Shown here: one piece after another, positions 19,783 through 30,649 of the stretch
Position numbering within the stretch: position 1 is the first letter of the stretch
Layout of the letters: every line of letters begins with the position of its first letter
NCBI RefSeq assembly: GCF_003007735.2
Contig: NZ_PXNQ02000002.1
Span: forward strand, 1 to 64,000
Origin: Paracoccus methylarcula
GTDB lineage: Bacteria; Pseudomonadota; Alphaproteobacteria; Rhodobacterales; Rhodobacteraceae
Length of the DNA: 64,000 nucleotides
Direction of reading: 5' to 3'
Program-made: the position numbers and the translations under genes
Notes under the pieces: generated by a model
The model's database searches: none
What the model was told of the DNA's origin: nothing
The model's input: only the letters and a program-made list of their open reading frames with translations

Positions 19783-20172
19783 TCAGAACAGCGCCGCGAG
19801 GATCATCAGCATCGTGGCCGCGAAGCCGACCGCCCAGATGGCCGAGCGCCACGGCACCCAGCCCAAAAGGTAGGCGGGCACATAGAGGATCCGTGCAAGC
19901 AGGTAGATCCATGCGCAGGCCGAGGTGAGGGCCGATTCCTGCTGCCCCGCCGTCACCACGACCGTGGCGAGGGTGAACAGGATCAGCCCTTCGAAATGAT
20001 TGTTCAGCGCCCGGTGCAACCGGCCCGCCGCGCCCGTCAGGGCGGGGCAGTCATCGCGGGGACCCATGGCGGCTTGCGGGCCGATCTGCCGGTTGGCGGC
20101 GATCGAGAAGCCCACGAATTGCAGGCCCTGCAACAATCCGGCAAGTGCCAATACCGTCAATTCCACGCCCAT
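19783..20172 (-). CDS. MAPEG-family membrane protein
   Basis: A 129-residue protein with about four hydrophobic segments and the MAPEG pattern RLHRALNNHFEGLILFTLA and ILYVPAYLLGW. The family (microsomal glutathione-transferase-like) is widespread in alphaproteobacteria, mostly without assigned substrates. It starts two bases after the stop of the preceding small gene, so it is probably co-transcribed with it and the EVE-domain gene inside the suc-lpd segment. Confidence 0.85.
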   Translation of the reverse strand: MGVELTVLALAGLLQGLQFVGFSIAANRQIGPQAAMGPRDDCPALTGAAGRLHRALNNHFEGLILFTLATVVVTAGQQESALTSACAWIYLLARILYVPAYLLGWVPWRSAIWAVGFAATMLMILAALF

Positions 20173-20173
20173 G

Positions 20174-20428
20174 TCAGACGGTCTCGACGAAATGGAAGCT
20201 GGTGGCGGTCACCCCCGCTTGCGAATTGAACACGCCCGCCGCACCGTCGAGATAATCCTTTGCCGACTTGGCATTCGTGACATTGAACAGGGCCCAGATA
20301 TTCGAGCCGTCCTCGCGCCATAATTGCAGCAGCGACAGGCCGTTATTGCCGCGATCCTCGGCATCTGCATCGAAGGCGGATTTGAATGTGGCATAATCGC
20401 CGATCCGGTAATGCGCGAGCAGTTGCAT
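20174..20428 (-). CDS. Small conserved protein, unassigned (possible ferredoxin-like barrel)
   Basis: An 84-residue soluble protein (MQLLAHYRIGDYATFKSAFD, then LWREDGSNIWALFNVTNA, ending TSFHFVETV). The alternating strand/helix pattern resembles small dimeric alpha+beta barrel proteins (ABM/cyclase-like), but no motif is decisive. It lies three bases after the EVE-domain gene stop and two before MAPEG, so it is clearly in that operon. Function unknown. Confidence 0.75.
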   Translation of the reverse strand: MQLLAHYRIGDYATFKSAFDADAEDRGNNGLSLLQLWREDGSNIWALFNVTNAKSAKDYLDGAAGVFNSQAGVTATSFHFVETV

Positions 20429-20431
20429 GGG

Positions 20432-20914
20432 TCATCCCCCCGTCATGGCGGCGCGGATGACCCGCCGATCCGCATCGGTGATTTCGAACAATCCGCGCCG
20501 GGCCAGCATCCCCCAGCTTCCCCGCGTGAAATCCAGCTTCTGCGTCAGATCGGCAAGCTGTATCTCGGTTGCCGAGAGCCAGTTGATATCGCGGCGAAAG
20601 CCCATGGCGCCGCCATCCATCCTGATCTGGTAGGGTTCGGCATCCCTGACGGTGCCGATGGCGGTGAAGGCTTTCAGCACCTCGCCCCCGCTTTGCAAGC
20701 TGCGAGGCGAGTAATAGATCAGCCAATCGCCCGGTGTCAGGCGTAAAAGCGGCCCCAGCTTGCCATGTTCCAGCATCGCGAAATCGCCCCCGATATTTTC
20801 AAGGGCGTGGTCGCGAGGGACGACGGCGATCCAGTTGCGGGTTTCCGCCTGTGCCTGCGCCGGCACAGGTTGCTCTGCGACCGTATCGGAGCTGGATTGC
20901 GTCTTGGCGGACAT
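20432..20914 (-). CDS. EVE-domain protein (UPF0310-like)
   Basis: A 160-residue protein. After about 25 low-complexity residues, the rest fits the EVE/PUA-like fold: NWIAVVPRDHA at the first strand, then KLGPLLRLTPGDWLIYYSPR and AFTAIGTVRDAEPYQ. EVE domains bind modified bases or RNA in characterised cases. The ligand here is unknown and a link to sucAB is only positional. It is 53 bases beyond the sucB stop on the same strand. Confidence 0.8.
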   Translation of the reverse strand: MSAKTQSSSDTVAEQPVPAQAQAETRNWIAVVPRDHALENIGGDFAMLEHGKLGPLLRLTPGDWLIYYSPRSLQSGGEVLKAFTAIGTVRDAEPYQIRMDGGAMGFRRDINWLSATEIQLADLTQKLDFTRGSWGMLARRGLFEITDADRRVIRAAMTGG

Positions 20915-20967
20915 GGATACCTCATTGGCGGGACGGGGCGCAGGCCCCGACCCGGCCGGCAGTTGAA

Positions 20968-22484
20968 TTACAGATCCATCAGCAGGCGGCGCGGATCCTC
21001 CAGCGCCTCCTTGACGCGGACAAGGAAGGTCACGGCGCCCTTGCCGTCGACGATGCGGTGGTCATAGGACAGCGCCAGATACATCATCGGGCGGATGACG
21101 ATCTGACCGCCCACGACCATCGGACGCTCCTGGATCTTGTGCATGCCCAGGATACCCGATTGCGGCGGGTTCAGGATCGGCGAGGACATCAGCGAGCCGT
21201 AGACCCCGCCATTCGAGATGGTAAAGGTGCCGCCCTGCATCTCGGCCATGCTCAGCTTGCCGTCGCGGCCCTTGGCGCCAAGCTCGCCGATCTCCTTCTC
21301 GATCTCGGCAAAGCTCTTGCGGTCGGCATCGCGGACGACGGGGACGACGAGGCCCGAAGGCGTGCCGACGGCCACGCCCATATTGACGTAATTCTTGTAG
21401 ACCACATCGGTGCCGTCGATCTCGGCATTGACCTCGGGCACCTCTTTCAGCGCATGGCAGCAGGCTTTCGCGAAGAAGGACATGAAGCCCAGCTTGACCT
21501 TGTGCTTCTTTTCGAAGGCCTCCTTGTATTCGTTGCGAAGCTGCATGATGCCGGACATGTCGGCCTCGTTATAGGTCGTCAGCATCGCGGCGGTGTTCTG
21601 CGCGTCCTTGAGGCGGCGGGCGATGGTCTGGCGCAGCCGGGTCATCTTGACCCGCTCCTCGCGCGCGGCATCCTGCGCGGGCGATGGTGCGCGCGCCGCG
21701 GCGGGTACGGCGTTCGGCGCGGCGGCACCGGCCACATCCTCTTTCATGATCCGTCCATCGCGGCCCGAACCCTGCAACTGATCGCGGCTGATGCCCTTTT
21801 CCGCCATCGCCTTCTTGGCGGCGGGCGCGTCCTCGACATCCTTGCCGGAGGCGGGGCGCTGGTCGTGGCGCTGCCCTGCTGGGCTGCCGGGGCGGGGCTG
21901 GCCGCCGCAGTGCCAGCGGCGCCTTCGGCGATCACCGCCAGTTTCGCCTTGGCATCCACGGTGGAGCCCTCTGGCGCGAGGATCTCGGCCAATACGCCGG
22001 CGGCGGGGGCGGGCACTTCGACCGAGACCTTGTCGGTTTCCAACTCGCACAGCATCTCGTCGGCGGCGACGCTGTCGCCGACCTGCTTGAACCAGGTGGC
22101 GACGGTCGCCTCGGTGACGCTTTCGCCAAGCGCCGGCACCATCACATCGACCGAGGCTCCGCCCTTGGCGGGCGCGGGAGCAGCGGCGGATTTGCCGTCT
22201 GCCGCCTGAGCCTTGGGGGCTTCGGTTTTCGCCGCGCCATCGGATGCGCCTTCGGCGATCTGCGCCAGCAAGGCTGCGGGGCCGACGGTCTCGCCCTCGG
22301 CGGCCACGATCTCGGCCAGGACACCGGCGGCGGGGCTGGGAACCTCGACGGTCACCTTGTCGGTTTCCAGTTCGCACAGCATTTCATCGACGGCGACAGC
22401 ATCGCCGGGTTTCTTGAACCAGGTGGCGATGGTCGCCTCGGTGACGGATTCGCCCAGGGCAGGAACACGAACTTCGGTGGTCAT
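20968..22484 (-). CDS. sucB: 2-oxoglutarate dehydrogenase E2 (dihydrolipoyl succinyltransferase), apparent -1 frameshift
   Basis: E2 core of the 2-oxoglutarate dehydrogenase complex. From 22484 the first frame encodes two lipoyl domains with lipoyl-lysines at ETDK (Lys43 and Lys152) joined by an Ala/Pro linker. The second frame encodes the E3/E1-binding domain ([21 protein letters not shown]) and the catalytic domain ending in [14 protein letters not shown] and DPRRLLMDL. The switch lies at 21853-21857: adding one base to a four-C run (GCC CC[C] GCC TCC) restores S-A-P-A-S-G-K-D and a protein of about 505 residues. As written it is broken. Two lipoyl domains are usual for this group. It starts 4 bases after sucA. 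Confidence 0.92.
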
Positions 22485-22488
22485 CGGA

Positions 22489-25455
22489 TCATCCTTCGAT
22501 AGTGAGCGCTTCGTTCACCAGCGCTTCTTGTTCAGACTTGTGACGCGAGGCGAGGCCGGTCGCGGGCGAGGCGGCGGCGTTGCGCCCGACATAGCGGGCG
22601 CGGGCGTGTTTGGCACCCAAACGCTCCAGCACCCATTCGATATAGGGTTCGACAAAGGTCCAGCCGCCCTGGTTCTTGGGCTCTTCCTGGCACCAGACGA
22701 TCTCTGCCTGCTTGAAGCGGCCCAATTCCTTGACCATCGCCTGTGCGGGGAAGGGGTAAAGCTGCTCCAGGCGCAGCAGGTAGACATCGGTGAGACCCGC
22801 TTCGTCCCGCGCCTTGAGCAGGTCGAAATAGACCTTGCCCGAGCAGATGACGACGCGGCGGATCTTGTCATCCGCAACCAGCTTGATGTCGGAATTGCCA
22901 CGCTCGGCATCGTCCCACAAGACGCGGTGGAAGGTCGAGCCGGTCTGGAAATCCTCGGCCGTGCTGACCGCCAGCGGATGGCGCAGCAGCGATTTCGGGG
23001 TCATCAGGACCAGCGGTTTGCGGAAGTCGCGATGGATCTGGCGGCGCAGGATGTGGAAGTAATTCGCCGGAGTCGTGCAATTGGCGACGATCCAGTTATC
23101 CTCCGCGCTCATCTGCAGGAAGCGTTCGAGCCGGGCCGAGCTGTGTTCGGGACCCTGGCCCTCGAAGCCGTGGGGCAGCAGCATGACCAGACCGGACATG
23201 CGCAGCCATTTCTTTTCGCCCGAGGAAATGAACTGGTCGAACATGATCTGGGCGCCATTGGCGAAATCGCCGAACTGCGCCTCCCACATGACCAGTGAAT
23301 TGGGCTCGGCCAGCGTATAGCCATACTCGAAGCCCAGAACCGCATATTCCGACAGCATCGAGTCGATGACCTCGAAACGGGCCTGATCCTGCGAGATATT
23401 GTTCAGCGGATAATACCGCTCTTCGTTCTTCTGATCGATGATGGCAGAGTGACGTTGACTGAAGGTTCCGCGCGCGCTGTCCTGTCCGGCCAGACGCACG
23501 CCATGGCCCTCGACCAGCAGCGAGCCAAAGGCAAGTGCCTCGCCCGTGGCCCAATCGAAGCCCGTGCCGGTCTCGAACATCTTCCTTTTCGCCTGCAACA
23601 GGCGATCCACGGTCTTGTGCAGGTTCACCCCATCGGGAACCGTGGTCAATGCGCGGCCGATCTGTGTCATCATCTCGGGCGGGATACCGGTTTGTCCCGG
23701 AACATATTCCGCGCCTTCCCGCTCGAACCCGGACCATTTTCCATCCAGCCAGTCGGCCTTGTTCGGCTTGTAGTTCTTGCCGATCTCGAATTCCTCGTTG
23801 AGATGCGCCTGGAAGGCGGCCTTCATGTCGTCGATCTCGCCCTCGGGGATCAGCCCGTCGGCGACCAGCCGGTCGGTGTAGACCTGCAGCGTCGTCTTGT
23901 GCGACTTGATCTTGGTATACATGGCCGGGTTGGTGAACATCGGCTCATCGCCTTCGTTGTGACCGAAGCGGCGGTAGCAGATGATGTCCAGCACCACGTC
24001 CTTGTGGAATTTCTGCCGGAACTCGGTGGCGACGCGGGCGGCATGGACGACAGCCTCGGGATCGTCGCCATTGACGTGGAAGATCGGTGCCTCGACCATC
24101 ATCGCGATATCGGTGGGATAGGGCGATGTGCGGCTGAAATGCGGGGCGGTGGTGAAGCCGATCTGGTTGTTCACGACGATATGCATCGTGCCGCCCGTGC
24201 GATGGCCGCGAATGCCCGAGAGCTGCAGACATTCGGCGACGACGCCCTGACCGGCGAAAGCCGCGTCGCCATGCAGCAGGATCGGCAGCACCGCAGTCCG
24301 TTCCGCCGTATCCTTGAGCTGATCGCCCTTGGCCCGCGCCTTGCCCAGCACCACCGGGTTCACCGCCTCGAGATGGCTGGGATTGGCGGTCAGCGACAGG
24401 TGAACCATGTTGCCGTCGAATTCGCGATCCGAAGAGGCGCCCAGATGGTATTTCACGTCGCCGGAGCCATCCACGTCCTCGGGCTTGAAGCTGCCGCCCT
24501 GGAATTCGTGGAAGATCGCGCGATAGGGTTTCGACAGCACATTGGCCAAGACCGACAGGCGGCCGCGATGGGGCATGCCGATAACGATCTCTTGCACGCC
24601 AAGCGCGCCACCGCGCTTGATGATCTGCTCCATCGCGGGGATCAGCGCTTCGCCGCCGTCAAGGCCGAAACGCTTGGTGCCCATATACTTGACATGCAGG
24701 AACTTCTCGAAACCCTCGGCCTCGACCAGCTTGTTGAGGATGGCGCGGCGGCCATTCTTGGTGAACTGGATCTCCTTGCCGTAGCCTTCGATCCGCTCCT
24801 TCAGCCAGGCGGCTTCCTCGGGATTCGAGATATGCATGTATTGCAGCGCGAAAGTGCCGCAATAAGTGCGTTTCATCAGCTCGGCGATCTGGCGGATCGT
24901 GGCGACCTCCAGGCCAAGCACATTGTCGATGAAGATCGGGCGGTCCAGGTCATCGGGGCCGAACCCGTAGGTCGCGGCCTTCAGCTCGCCATGATCGGGC
25001 ACGCTGCGCAGCCCGAGCGGGTCCAGGTCGGCATGCAGGTGGCCGCGGATCCGATAGGCGCGGATCAGCATCAGGGCGCGGATCGAATCGAGCACTGCCT
25101 GGCGCATCTGCCCTTCGGTCAGGTCTATGCCCTTTTCGGCGGCCTTGGCGGCGATCTTCTTCATCGCCGCATCCGCCTCGGGTTTGGGGGCCATCGGCCA
25201 TTCCCCGGTCAAGGCGGCGGTGTTGTCATCGCTCGGCACCGGCGGCCAGTCGCTGCGCGCCCATGACGGCCCCTGGGCTTCGCGCACCGCGTCCCCCTCG
25301 GCATCGCCAAGGGTGCGGAAGAAGGCGTCCCAGGCCTGATCGACGGCGGCCGGATCCTTGGCCCATTGACCGTAAAGCTGCTCTACATAGGCCGCGTTAT
25401 GGCCCTGGAGAAACGAGGAATCGTGGAAATCAGAGTTGTTTGGCTGGTCGTTCAT
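22489..25455 (-). CDS. sucA: 2-oxoglutarate dehydrogenase E1 component
   Basis: A 988-residue thiamine-diphosphate enzyme that decarboxylates 2-oxoglutarate and succinylates the E2 lipoyl group. It has the N-terminal E2-interaction segment ([14 protein letters not shown]), a thiamine-diphosphate region with [19 protein letters not shown] and [16 protein letters not shown], the transketolase-like pyrimidine domain ([26 protein letters not shown]) and a C-terminal domain with [11 protein letters not shown]. Length matches alphaproteobacterial SucA. It precedes sucB by 4 bases. Confidence 0.98.
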   Translation of the reverse strand: MNDQPNNSDFHDSSFLQGHNAAYVEQLYGQWAKDPAAVDQAWDAFFRTLGDAEGDAVREAQGPSWARSDWPPVPSDDNTAALTGEWPMAPKPEADAAMKKIAAKAAEKGIDLTEGQMRQAVLDSIRALMLIRAYRIRGHLHADLDPLGLRSVPDHGELKAATYGFGPDDLDRPIFIDNVLGLEVATIRQIAELMKRTYCGTFALQYMHISNPEEAAWLKERIEGYGKEIQFTKNGRRAILNKLVEAEGFEKFLHVKYMGTKRFGLDGGEALIPAMEQIIKRGGALGVQEIVIGMPHRGRLSVLANVLSKPYRAIFHEFQGGSFKPEDVDGSGDVKYHLGASSDREFDGNMVHLSLTANPSHLEAVNPVVLGKARAKGDQLKDTAERTAVLPILLHGDAAFAGQGVVAECLQLSGIRGHRTGGTMHIVVNNQIGFTTAPHFSRTSPYPTDIAMMVEAPIFHVNGDDPEAVVHAARVATEFRQKFHKDVVLDIICYRRFGHNEGDEPMFTNPAMYTKIKSHKTTLQVYTDRLVADGLIPEGEIDDMKAAFQAHLNEEFEIGKNYKPNKADWLDGKWSGFEREGAEYVPGQTGIPPEMMTQIGRALTTVPDGVNLHKTVDRLLQAKRKMFETGTGFDWATGEALAFGSLLVEGHGVRLAGQDSARGTFSQRHSAIIDQKNEERYYPLNNISQDQARFEVIDSMLSEYAVLGFEYGYTLAEPNSLVMWEAQFGDFANGAQIMFDQFISSGEKKWLRMSGLVMLLPHGFEGQGPEHSSARLERFLQMSAEDNWIVANCTTPANYFHILRRQIHRDFRKPLVLMTPKSLLRHPLAVSTAEDFQTGSTFHRVLWDDAERGNSDIKLVADDKIRRVVICSGKVYFDLLKARDEAGLTDVYLLRLEQLYPFPAQAMVKELGRFKQAEIVWCQEEPKNQGGWTFVEPYIEWVLERLGAKHARARYVGRNAAASPATGLASRHKSEQEALVNEALTIEG

Positions 25456-25490
25456 GGCTCATCCCCGGTTCAGGGCAGAAGAAAAAGTTG

Positions 25491-25847
25491 TCAGGCACAG
25501 TAGATATCGATCATGGCGGCGCCAGGATCGGCATAGGGATCGATGCGGGGTACATGTTCGATGCGGGCGACCCTGCGGCTTTCGAGCCCGCAAAGCGCCC
25601 GCGCCGCGCCCTGATCGGCAGAGGCCGGGGCGCGGGCAGGATGGTAGATCAGCCGCCAGCCGTAATCGCGGCGGGCAACGGTGCGGACTGAATCGGGTGG
25701 AAGAGAGCTGGCCTCGTGCAGATCGGTCCGGGCGGGAATGCCCCCGGGCAGGACCAGATCGGTGGGCTTGCCGCCGCAAGCGGTCAGCGCCAGCATCGCG
25801 GCGAATGACAGCGGAGCGACGGAACGGGAATGCCATGCCGAACGCAT
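25491..25847 (-). CDS. Small lipoprotein, unassigned
   Basis: Starting at 25847, a 118-residue protein with a lipoprotein signal (SFAAMLALTAC). The mature part is short, with three further cysteines and a C-terminal DIYCA. No recognised domain. The longer frame (to 25892) adds 15 residues without a hydrophobic N-terminus, so Met16 is preferred. It sits between sucD and sucA, preceded by a strong hairpin, which may set its expression apart from sucCD. Confidence 0.7.
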   Translation of the reverse strand: MRSAWHSRSVAPLSFAAMLALTACGGKPTDLVLPGGIPARTDLHEASSLPPDSVRTVARRDYGWRLIYHPARAPASADQGAARALCGLESRRVARIEHVPRIDPYADPGAAMIDIYCA

Positions 25848-25916
25848 TTCTGCGGGCTCCGCTTGCTGGGCCTCTGGTCCCTGTTCGTCCACGTCATGCC
25901 TCGCGCGGTGGTTGCC

Positions 25917-25950
25917 CCCGTGCCCCCCATAGTTAAATGGGGGGCACGGG
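25917..25950 (-). terminator. Strong intercistronic hairpin after sucD
   Basis: CCCGTGCCCCCCA (25917-25929) pairs perfectly with TGGGGGGCACGGG (25938-25950) around an 8-nt loop, 13 bp in all. It lies 11 bases past the sucD stop and before the lipoprotein. No T run follows on the minus strand, so it may protect mRNA or attenuate rather than terminate outright. Confidence 0.7.
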
Positions 25951-25961
25951 CTGTCAATTCA

Positions 25962-26846
25962 TCAGCTTCCGATGGCCTTCAGAACGGCTTCGCCCAAGCC
26001 CGCAGGGCTGTCGGCGACGACGATCCCGGCGCTTTTCATTGCCTCGATCTTGGATTCGGCGTCGCCCTTGCCGCCCGAGACGATCGCGCCGGCATGTCCC
26101 ATGCGGCGGCCCGGAGGCGCGGTGCGGCCGGCGATGAAACCGGCGGTGGGCTTCCATTTGCCCTTCTTCTTCTGCTCGGCCAGGAATTCGGCGGCCTCTT
26201 CCTCGGCGCTGCCGCCGATTTCGCCGATCATGATGATCGATTCGGTCTCGTCATCGTCGAGGAACATTTGCAGCACGTCGATATGCTCCATCCCCTTGAT
26301 CGGGTCGCCGCCGATGCCCACGGCGCTGGACTGGCCAAGGCCGACATCCGAGGTCTGCTTGACCGCCTCGTAGGTCAGCGTGCCCGAGCGCGAGACCACG
26401 CCGACCGAGCCGCGCTTGAAGATGCTGCCGGGCATGATGCCGATCTTGCATTCGTCCGGCGTCATGATGCCGGGGCAGTTCGGGCCGATCAGCTTCGAGG
26501 CGCTGCCTTCGAGCGCGCGCTTGACCCGCATCATGTCCAGCACCGGGATGCCCTCGGTGATCGCGACGATCAGCGGGATCTCGGCATCGATCGCCTCAAG
26601 GATCGAGTCGGCGGCGAAGGGCGGCGGCACATAGATGGCCGTCGCGGTCGCACCGGTTTTCGCCACCGCCTCATGCACGGAGTTGAAGACCGGCAGGTCC
26701 AGATGCTCGGTCCCGCCCTTGCCGGGGGTCACGCCGCCGACCATCTGCGTGCCATAGGCGATCGCCTGTTCGGTGTGGAAGGTGCCCTGGGAGCCGGTGA
26801 TCCCCTGGCAGATGACTTTGGTGTTCTTGTCTACGAGAATGGCCAT
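25962..26846 (-). CDS. sucD: Succinyl-CoA synthetase alpha subunit
   Basis: A 294-residue subunit that makes succinate and a nucleoside triphosphate from succinyl-CoA. It has the CoA-binding Rossmann region ([19 protein letters not shown]), GGVTPGKGG, the PNCPGIMTP block and the phosphohistidine loop [15 protein letters not shown]. Partner SucC is encoded upstream with a 54-bp gap. Confidence 0.98.
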   Translation of the reverse strand: MAILVDKNTKVICQGITGSQGTFHTEQAIAYGTQMVGGVTPGKGGTEHLDLPVFNSVHEAVAKTGATATAIYVPPPFAADSILEAIDAEIPLIVAITEGIPVLDMMRVKRALEGSASKLIGPNCPGIMTPDECKIGIMPGSIFKRGSVGVVSRSGTLTYEAVKQTSDVGLGQSSAVGIGGDPIKGMEHIDVLQMFLDDDETESIIMIGEIGGSAEEEAAEFLAEQKKKGKWKPTAGFIAGRTAPPGRRMGHAGAIVSGGKGDAESKIEAMKSAGIVVADSPAGLGEAVLKAIGS

Positions 26847-26900
26847 TTCGTGGCGTCTCCGAATTTGCGAGAGTTTCGTTGAGTTCGTGGATCCGGGGAG

Positions 26901-28094
26901 TTACCCCTTCACTGCCTTCACGATCTTCTCGGCCCCGTCCTTGAGATCATCGGCGGCGATCACGTTCAGACCGCTTTCATTGATGATCTGCTTGCCCTTT
27001 TCGACATTGGTGCCTTCCAGACGCACGACCAGCGGCACCTGCAGTCCGACCTCCTTCACGGCGGTCACGATACCCTCGGCGATGATGTCGCAGCGCATGA
27101 TGCCGCCAAAGATATTGACGAGGATGCCTTTGACATTCTGGTCGGAGGTGATGATCTTGAACGCCTCGGTCACCTTCTCGGTGGTGGCGCCGCCGCCGAC
27201 ATCGAGGAAGTTGGCGGGCTCGGCCCCGAACAGCTTGATGATGTCCATCGTCGCCATCGCAAGGCCGGCGCCGTTCACCATGCAGCCGATCTCGCCATCC
27301 AGCGCGATATAGTTCAGGTCGAATTTCGAGGCCGCCAGTTCCTTGGGGTCCTCCTCGGTCTCGTCGCGCAGCGCGATAATGTCCGAGTGGCGGTAAAGCG
27401 CGTTATTGTCGAAGCCCATCTTGGCGTCGAGGCATTTCAGGTTGCCGTCCTTGGTCACGATCAGCGGGTTGATCTCCAGCATCTCCATGTCCTTCTCGAT
27501 GAACATGCGATACAGGTTGCGGATCAGCGCCACGCATTGCTTGACCTGCGGGCCTTGCAGCCCGAGGGCGAAGGCCACGCGGCGGCCATGGAAATCCGAC
27601 AGGCCCGAGGCGGGATCGACGCTGAAGCTGACGATCTTGTCGGGGGTGCTTGCCGCCACCTCCTCGATATCCATGCCGCCCTCGGTCGAGGCGACGAAGC
27701 TGACGCGTGAGGTGCCGCGATCAACCAGCAGGGCGAGATACAGTTCACGCTCGATATCCGAGCCGTCCTCGATATAGATGCGGTTGACCTGTTTGCCCGC
27801 GGGGCCGGTCTGATGGGTGACCAGCGTGCGGCCCAGCATCTGGCGGGTCAGCTCCTCGGCCTCGGCGACGGATTTGGCCAGCCGCACGCCGCCCTTGTCG
27901 CCCGCCGCCGCTTCCTTGAACGAACCCTTGCCGCGGCCGCCGGCATGGATCTGCGCCTTGACCACCCAAAGCGGGCCGTCCAGCTCGCCCGCGGCGGATT
28001 TGGCCTCGTCGGCCTTCATCACCACGCGGCCGTCACTGACCGGCGCGCCAAATTCGCGCAGCAGCGCCTTGGCCTGATATTCATGAATATTCAT
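26901..28094 (-). CDS. sucC: Succinyl-CoA synthetase beta subunit
   Basis: A 397-residue ATP-grasp subunit. It begins [19 protein letters not shown] and shows [13 protein letters not shown] (nucleotide/Mg binding), [11 protein letters not shown], and the C-terminal CoA-ligase flavodoxin-like domain with [10 protein letters not shown] and [10 protein letters not shown]. First gene of the sucCD-(lipoprotein)-sucAB unit. A paired TGTGATCAC site lies about 110-145 bp upstream. Confidence 0.98.
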   Translation of the reverse strand: MNIHEYQAKALLREFGAPVSDGRVVMKADEAKSAAGELDGPLWVVKAQIHAGGRGKGSFKEAAAGDKGGVRLAKSVAEAEELTRQMLGRTLVTHQTGPAGKQVNRIYIEDGSDIERELYLALLVDRGTSRVSFVASTEGGMDIEEVAASTPDKIVSFSVDPASGLSDFHGRRVAFALGLQGPQVKQCVALIRNLYRMFIEKDMEMLEINPLIVTKDGNLKCLDAKMGFDNNALYRHSDIIALRDETEEDPKELAASKFDLNYIALDGEIGCMVNGAGLAMATMDIIKLFGAEPANFLDVGGGATTEKVTEAFKIITSDQNVKGILVNIFGGIMRCDIIAEGIVTAVKEVGLQVPLVVRLEGTNVEKGKQIINESGLNVIAADDLKDGAEKIVKAVKG

Positions 28095-28202
28095 CGCGAC
28101 CCCCTCGTCGGTTCAGCAGATTTGTCCAAAGTCTTGGCACAGCTTTCTGCAGGTATGAACCGTTTTTCTGGGAAAATGGGTAAAATTGCACGGAATGCTA
28201 CC

Positions 28203-28238
28203 TTTGTGATCACGGCAATTCGGCATGTGATCACAAAG
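28203..28238 (-). promoter_or_regulatory. Paired TGTGATCAC operator upstream of sucC
   Basis: TTTGTGATCAC (28203-28213) and TGTGATCACAAAG (28226-28238) carry two GTGATCAC palindromes whose centres are 21 bp apart (two helical turns). The same arrangement is found upstream of sdhC (34239-34270). It sits between the sucC start and the preceding gene, about 110 bp from the start codon. Confidence 0.7.
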
Positions 28239-28287
28239 ATGGGCGGGAGGCGATTCCCGCAGCGCTAACATCGGGCGGCGACCGCTT

Positions 28288-29466
28288 TCAGTTGAACAGG
28301 ACCATGTAGAGACCCGCGCGTCCGCCGAAGATCCCGGTAAAATCCCGCCAGGCATCGCGGCTGACTGTCTTGCCCATTCGGGCATGGGGCAGGGCGGCGC
28401 TACCCTGGGTCCAGCCGACCAGGTCGACGGGCTGCGGATCGTCAAGCCAGTGTTTCAGGTCAATCCCGTGGCCGGGCGCGAAACGCCAATAGGGGATCAG
28501 GCGCTCGCCGTCCAGAACCTGTTCGGCATCCTCCAGCACGGCCAGCCATGTCCTGCCGGCCCCTTTCGGGATATCGAAACCAAGTGCCGCCTTCTGGTTG
28601 TCGCCGGGGATCCATTCGCGGTCGTCGTCGGTTTCCGCGGCGATCATGGCCCAGAAACTCCGGTTGGCGTCGATCATGGCGTGAGCATGCTCGACGGCTT
28701 CGGCGATCCTGTCCTTGTCGGGCTGGTGCCGCAATGTCTGAATGACCACCGCGACGCGATCGATCACGGGGCCGAAATACCGCGCCTCGGAATCGAAGGC
28801 CGGATCGGGTTGCGGATCGTCGGGCATCGTTGCGAATTGTTCGCGCAGGGTCTCGTCCAACTCGATCTTTCCTGCCAGCGCCGGTTCGGGATCGAAGGCG
28901 AGGATCAGTGCGGTCGCCACCTCGATAAGATGCGTATAGGCGCGCAACCACTCGGCATCGGCAGTATCGAAACGGATTTCGCCGTCAACACCCTCGGGAA
29001 GCGGCATCAGGGTGAGATCCAGCAATCCTTCGGACGGGCCGCGCTGGCCGTCCGCATCGACATCGAGCCACAAATCCGGCAGGCGCAGGACCAGGGCGGC
29101 CTCGTCATCCCGCAGGATCTCACGGGTCGATTGCATGGAAGCCGACAGATCGGCGGCAAGCCCGTTGAGGAAATCCGCGCGCATCGGTTCGGGTGCGGGA
29201 TTGCCGGGCAGCGATGTGCCCAGGATCGGAGCGGGGATGAGCGGTTCTGTCGCGCCGATCCGCCAGCGGGCCTGATAGGCGGCCTCGATACCGGACAGGA
29301 ACCGCACCGCCGCCAGCGCCATGTCGCGGTCGGGCGAGGCCGGAGATGCCTCAAGCTCCGCCCCGGCGGCACTTAGCCCTTTCTCGGCGATCAAGGCCGA
29401 GGTGGTCGTGTCATCCGCCATGGCGGGCGCGGTGCTCAGCAACAGAGCGGCGAGGAAATGGCGCAT
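28288..29466 (-). CDS. Exported protein of unknown function
   Basis: Starting at 29466, a 392-residue protein with a signal peptide (MRHFLAALLLSTAPAMA). The mature protein is mostly soluble and acidic and contains a DVDADGQRGPSEG segment that could be a Ca-binding loop of the EF-hand kind (weak). I do not recognise the family. It lies between mdh and sucC on the same strand, and the paired operator in front of sucC suggests sucC has its own promoter. Confidence 0.75.
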   Translation of the reverse strand: MRHFLAALLLSTAPAMADDTTTSALIAEKGLSAAGAELEASPASPDRDMALAAVRFLSGIEAAYQARWRIGATEPLIPAPILGTSLPGNPAPEPMRADFLNGLAADLSASMQSTREILRDDEAALVLRLPDLWLDVDADGQRGPSEGLLDLTLMPLPEGVDGEIRFDTADAEWLRAYTHLIEVATALILAFDPEPALAGKIELDETLREQFATMPDDPQPDPAFDSEARYFGPVIDRVAVVIQTLRHQPDKDRIAEAVEHAHAMIDANRSFWAMIAAETDDDREWIPGDNQKAALGFDIPKGAGRTWLAVLEDAEQVLDGERLIPYWRFAPGHGIDLKHWLDDPQPVDLVGWTQGSAALPHARMGKTVSRDAWRDFTGIFGGRAGLYMVLFN

Positions 29467-29539
29467 GAAATGGTCCTGCAAATGAAAAACGGCACGCCGA
29501 TGGTGGCGCGCCGTTCCATTATTCGCAAGAGCCGGGTTT

Positions 29540-30541
<1,002 letters not shown>

Positions 30542-30649
30542 TTAGAACGTTGCCGTGCGAATCGCAAGCCTAAGCCGCAGTCATGCTTGACCACAGGTTG
30601 CGCCGCGACTACCGCCAGCCGCGATAGAACAGCCTGGAGGAGAGGGGAG

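Noticed and set aside
18385..20229. 614-residue plus-strand open frame
   Set aside because: Antisense to lpd and the MAPEG gene.
23449..25266. 605-residue plus-strand open frame
   Set aside because: Antisense to sucA.
28288..29466. Imelysin-like or EF-hand protein
   Set aside because: One DVDADGQRG segment resembles a Ca loop, but no imelysin GxHxxE motif or second EF-hand was found, so it is left unassigned.
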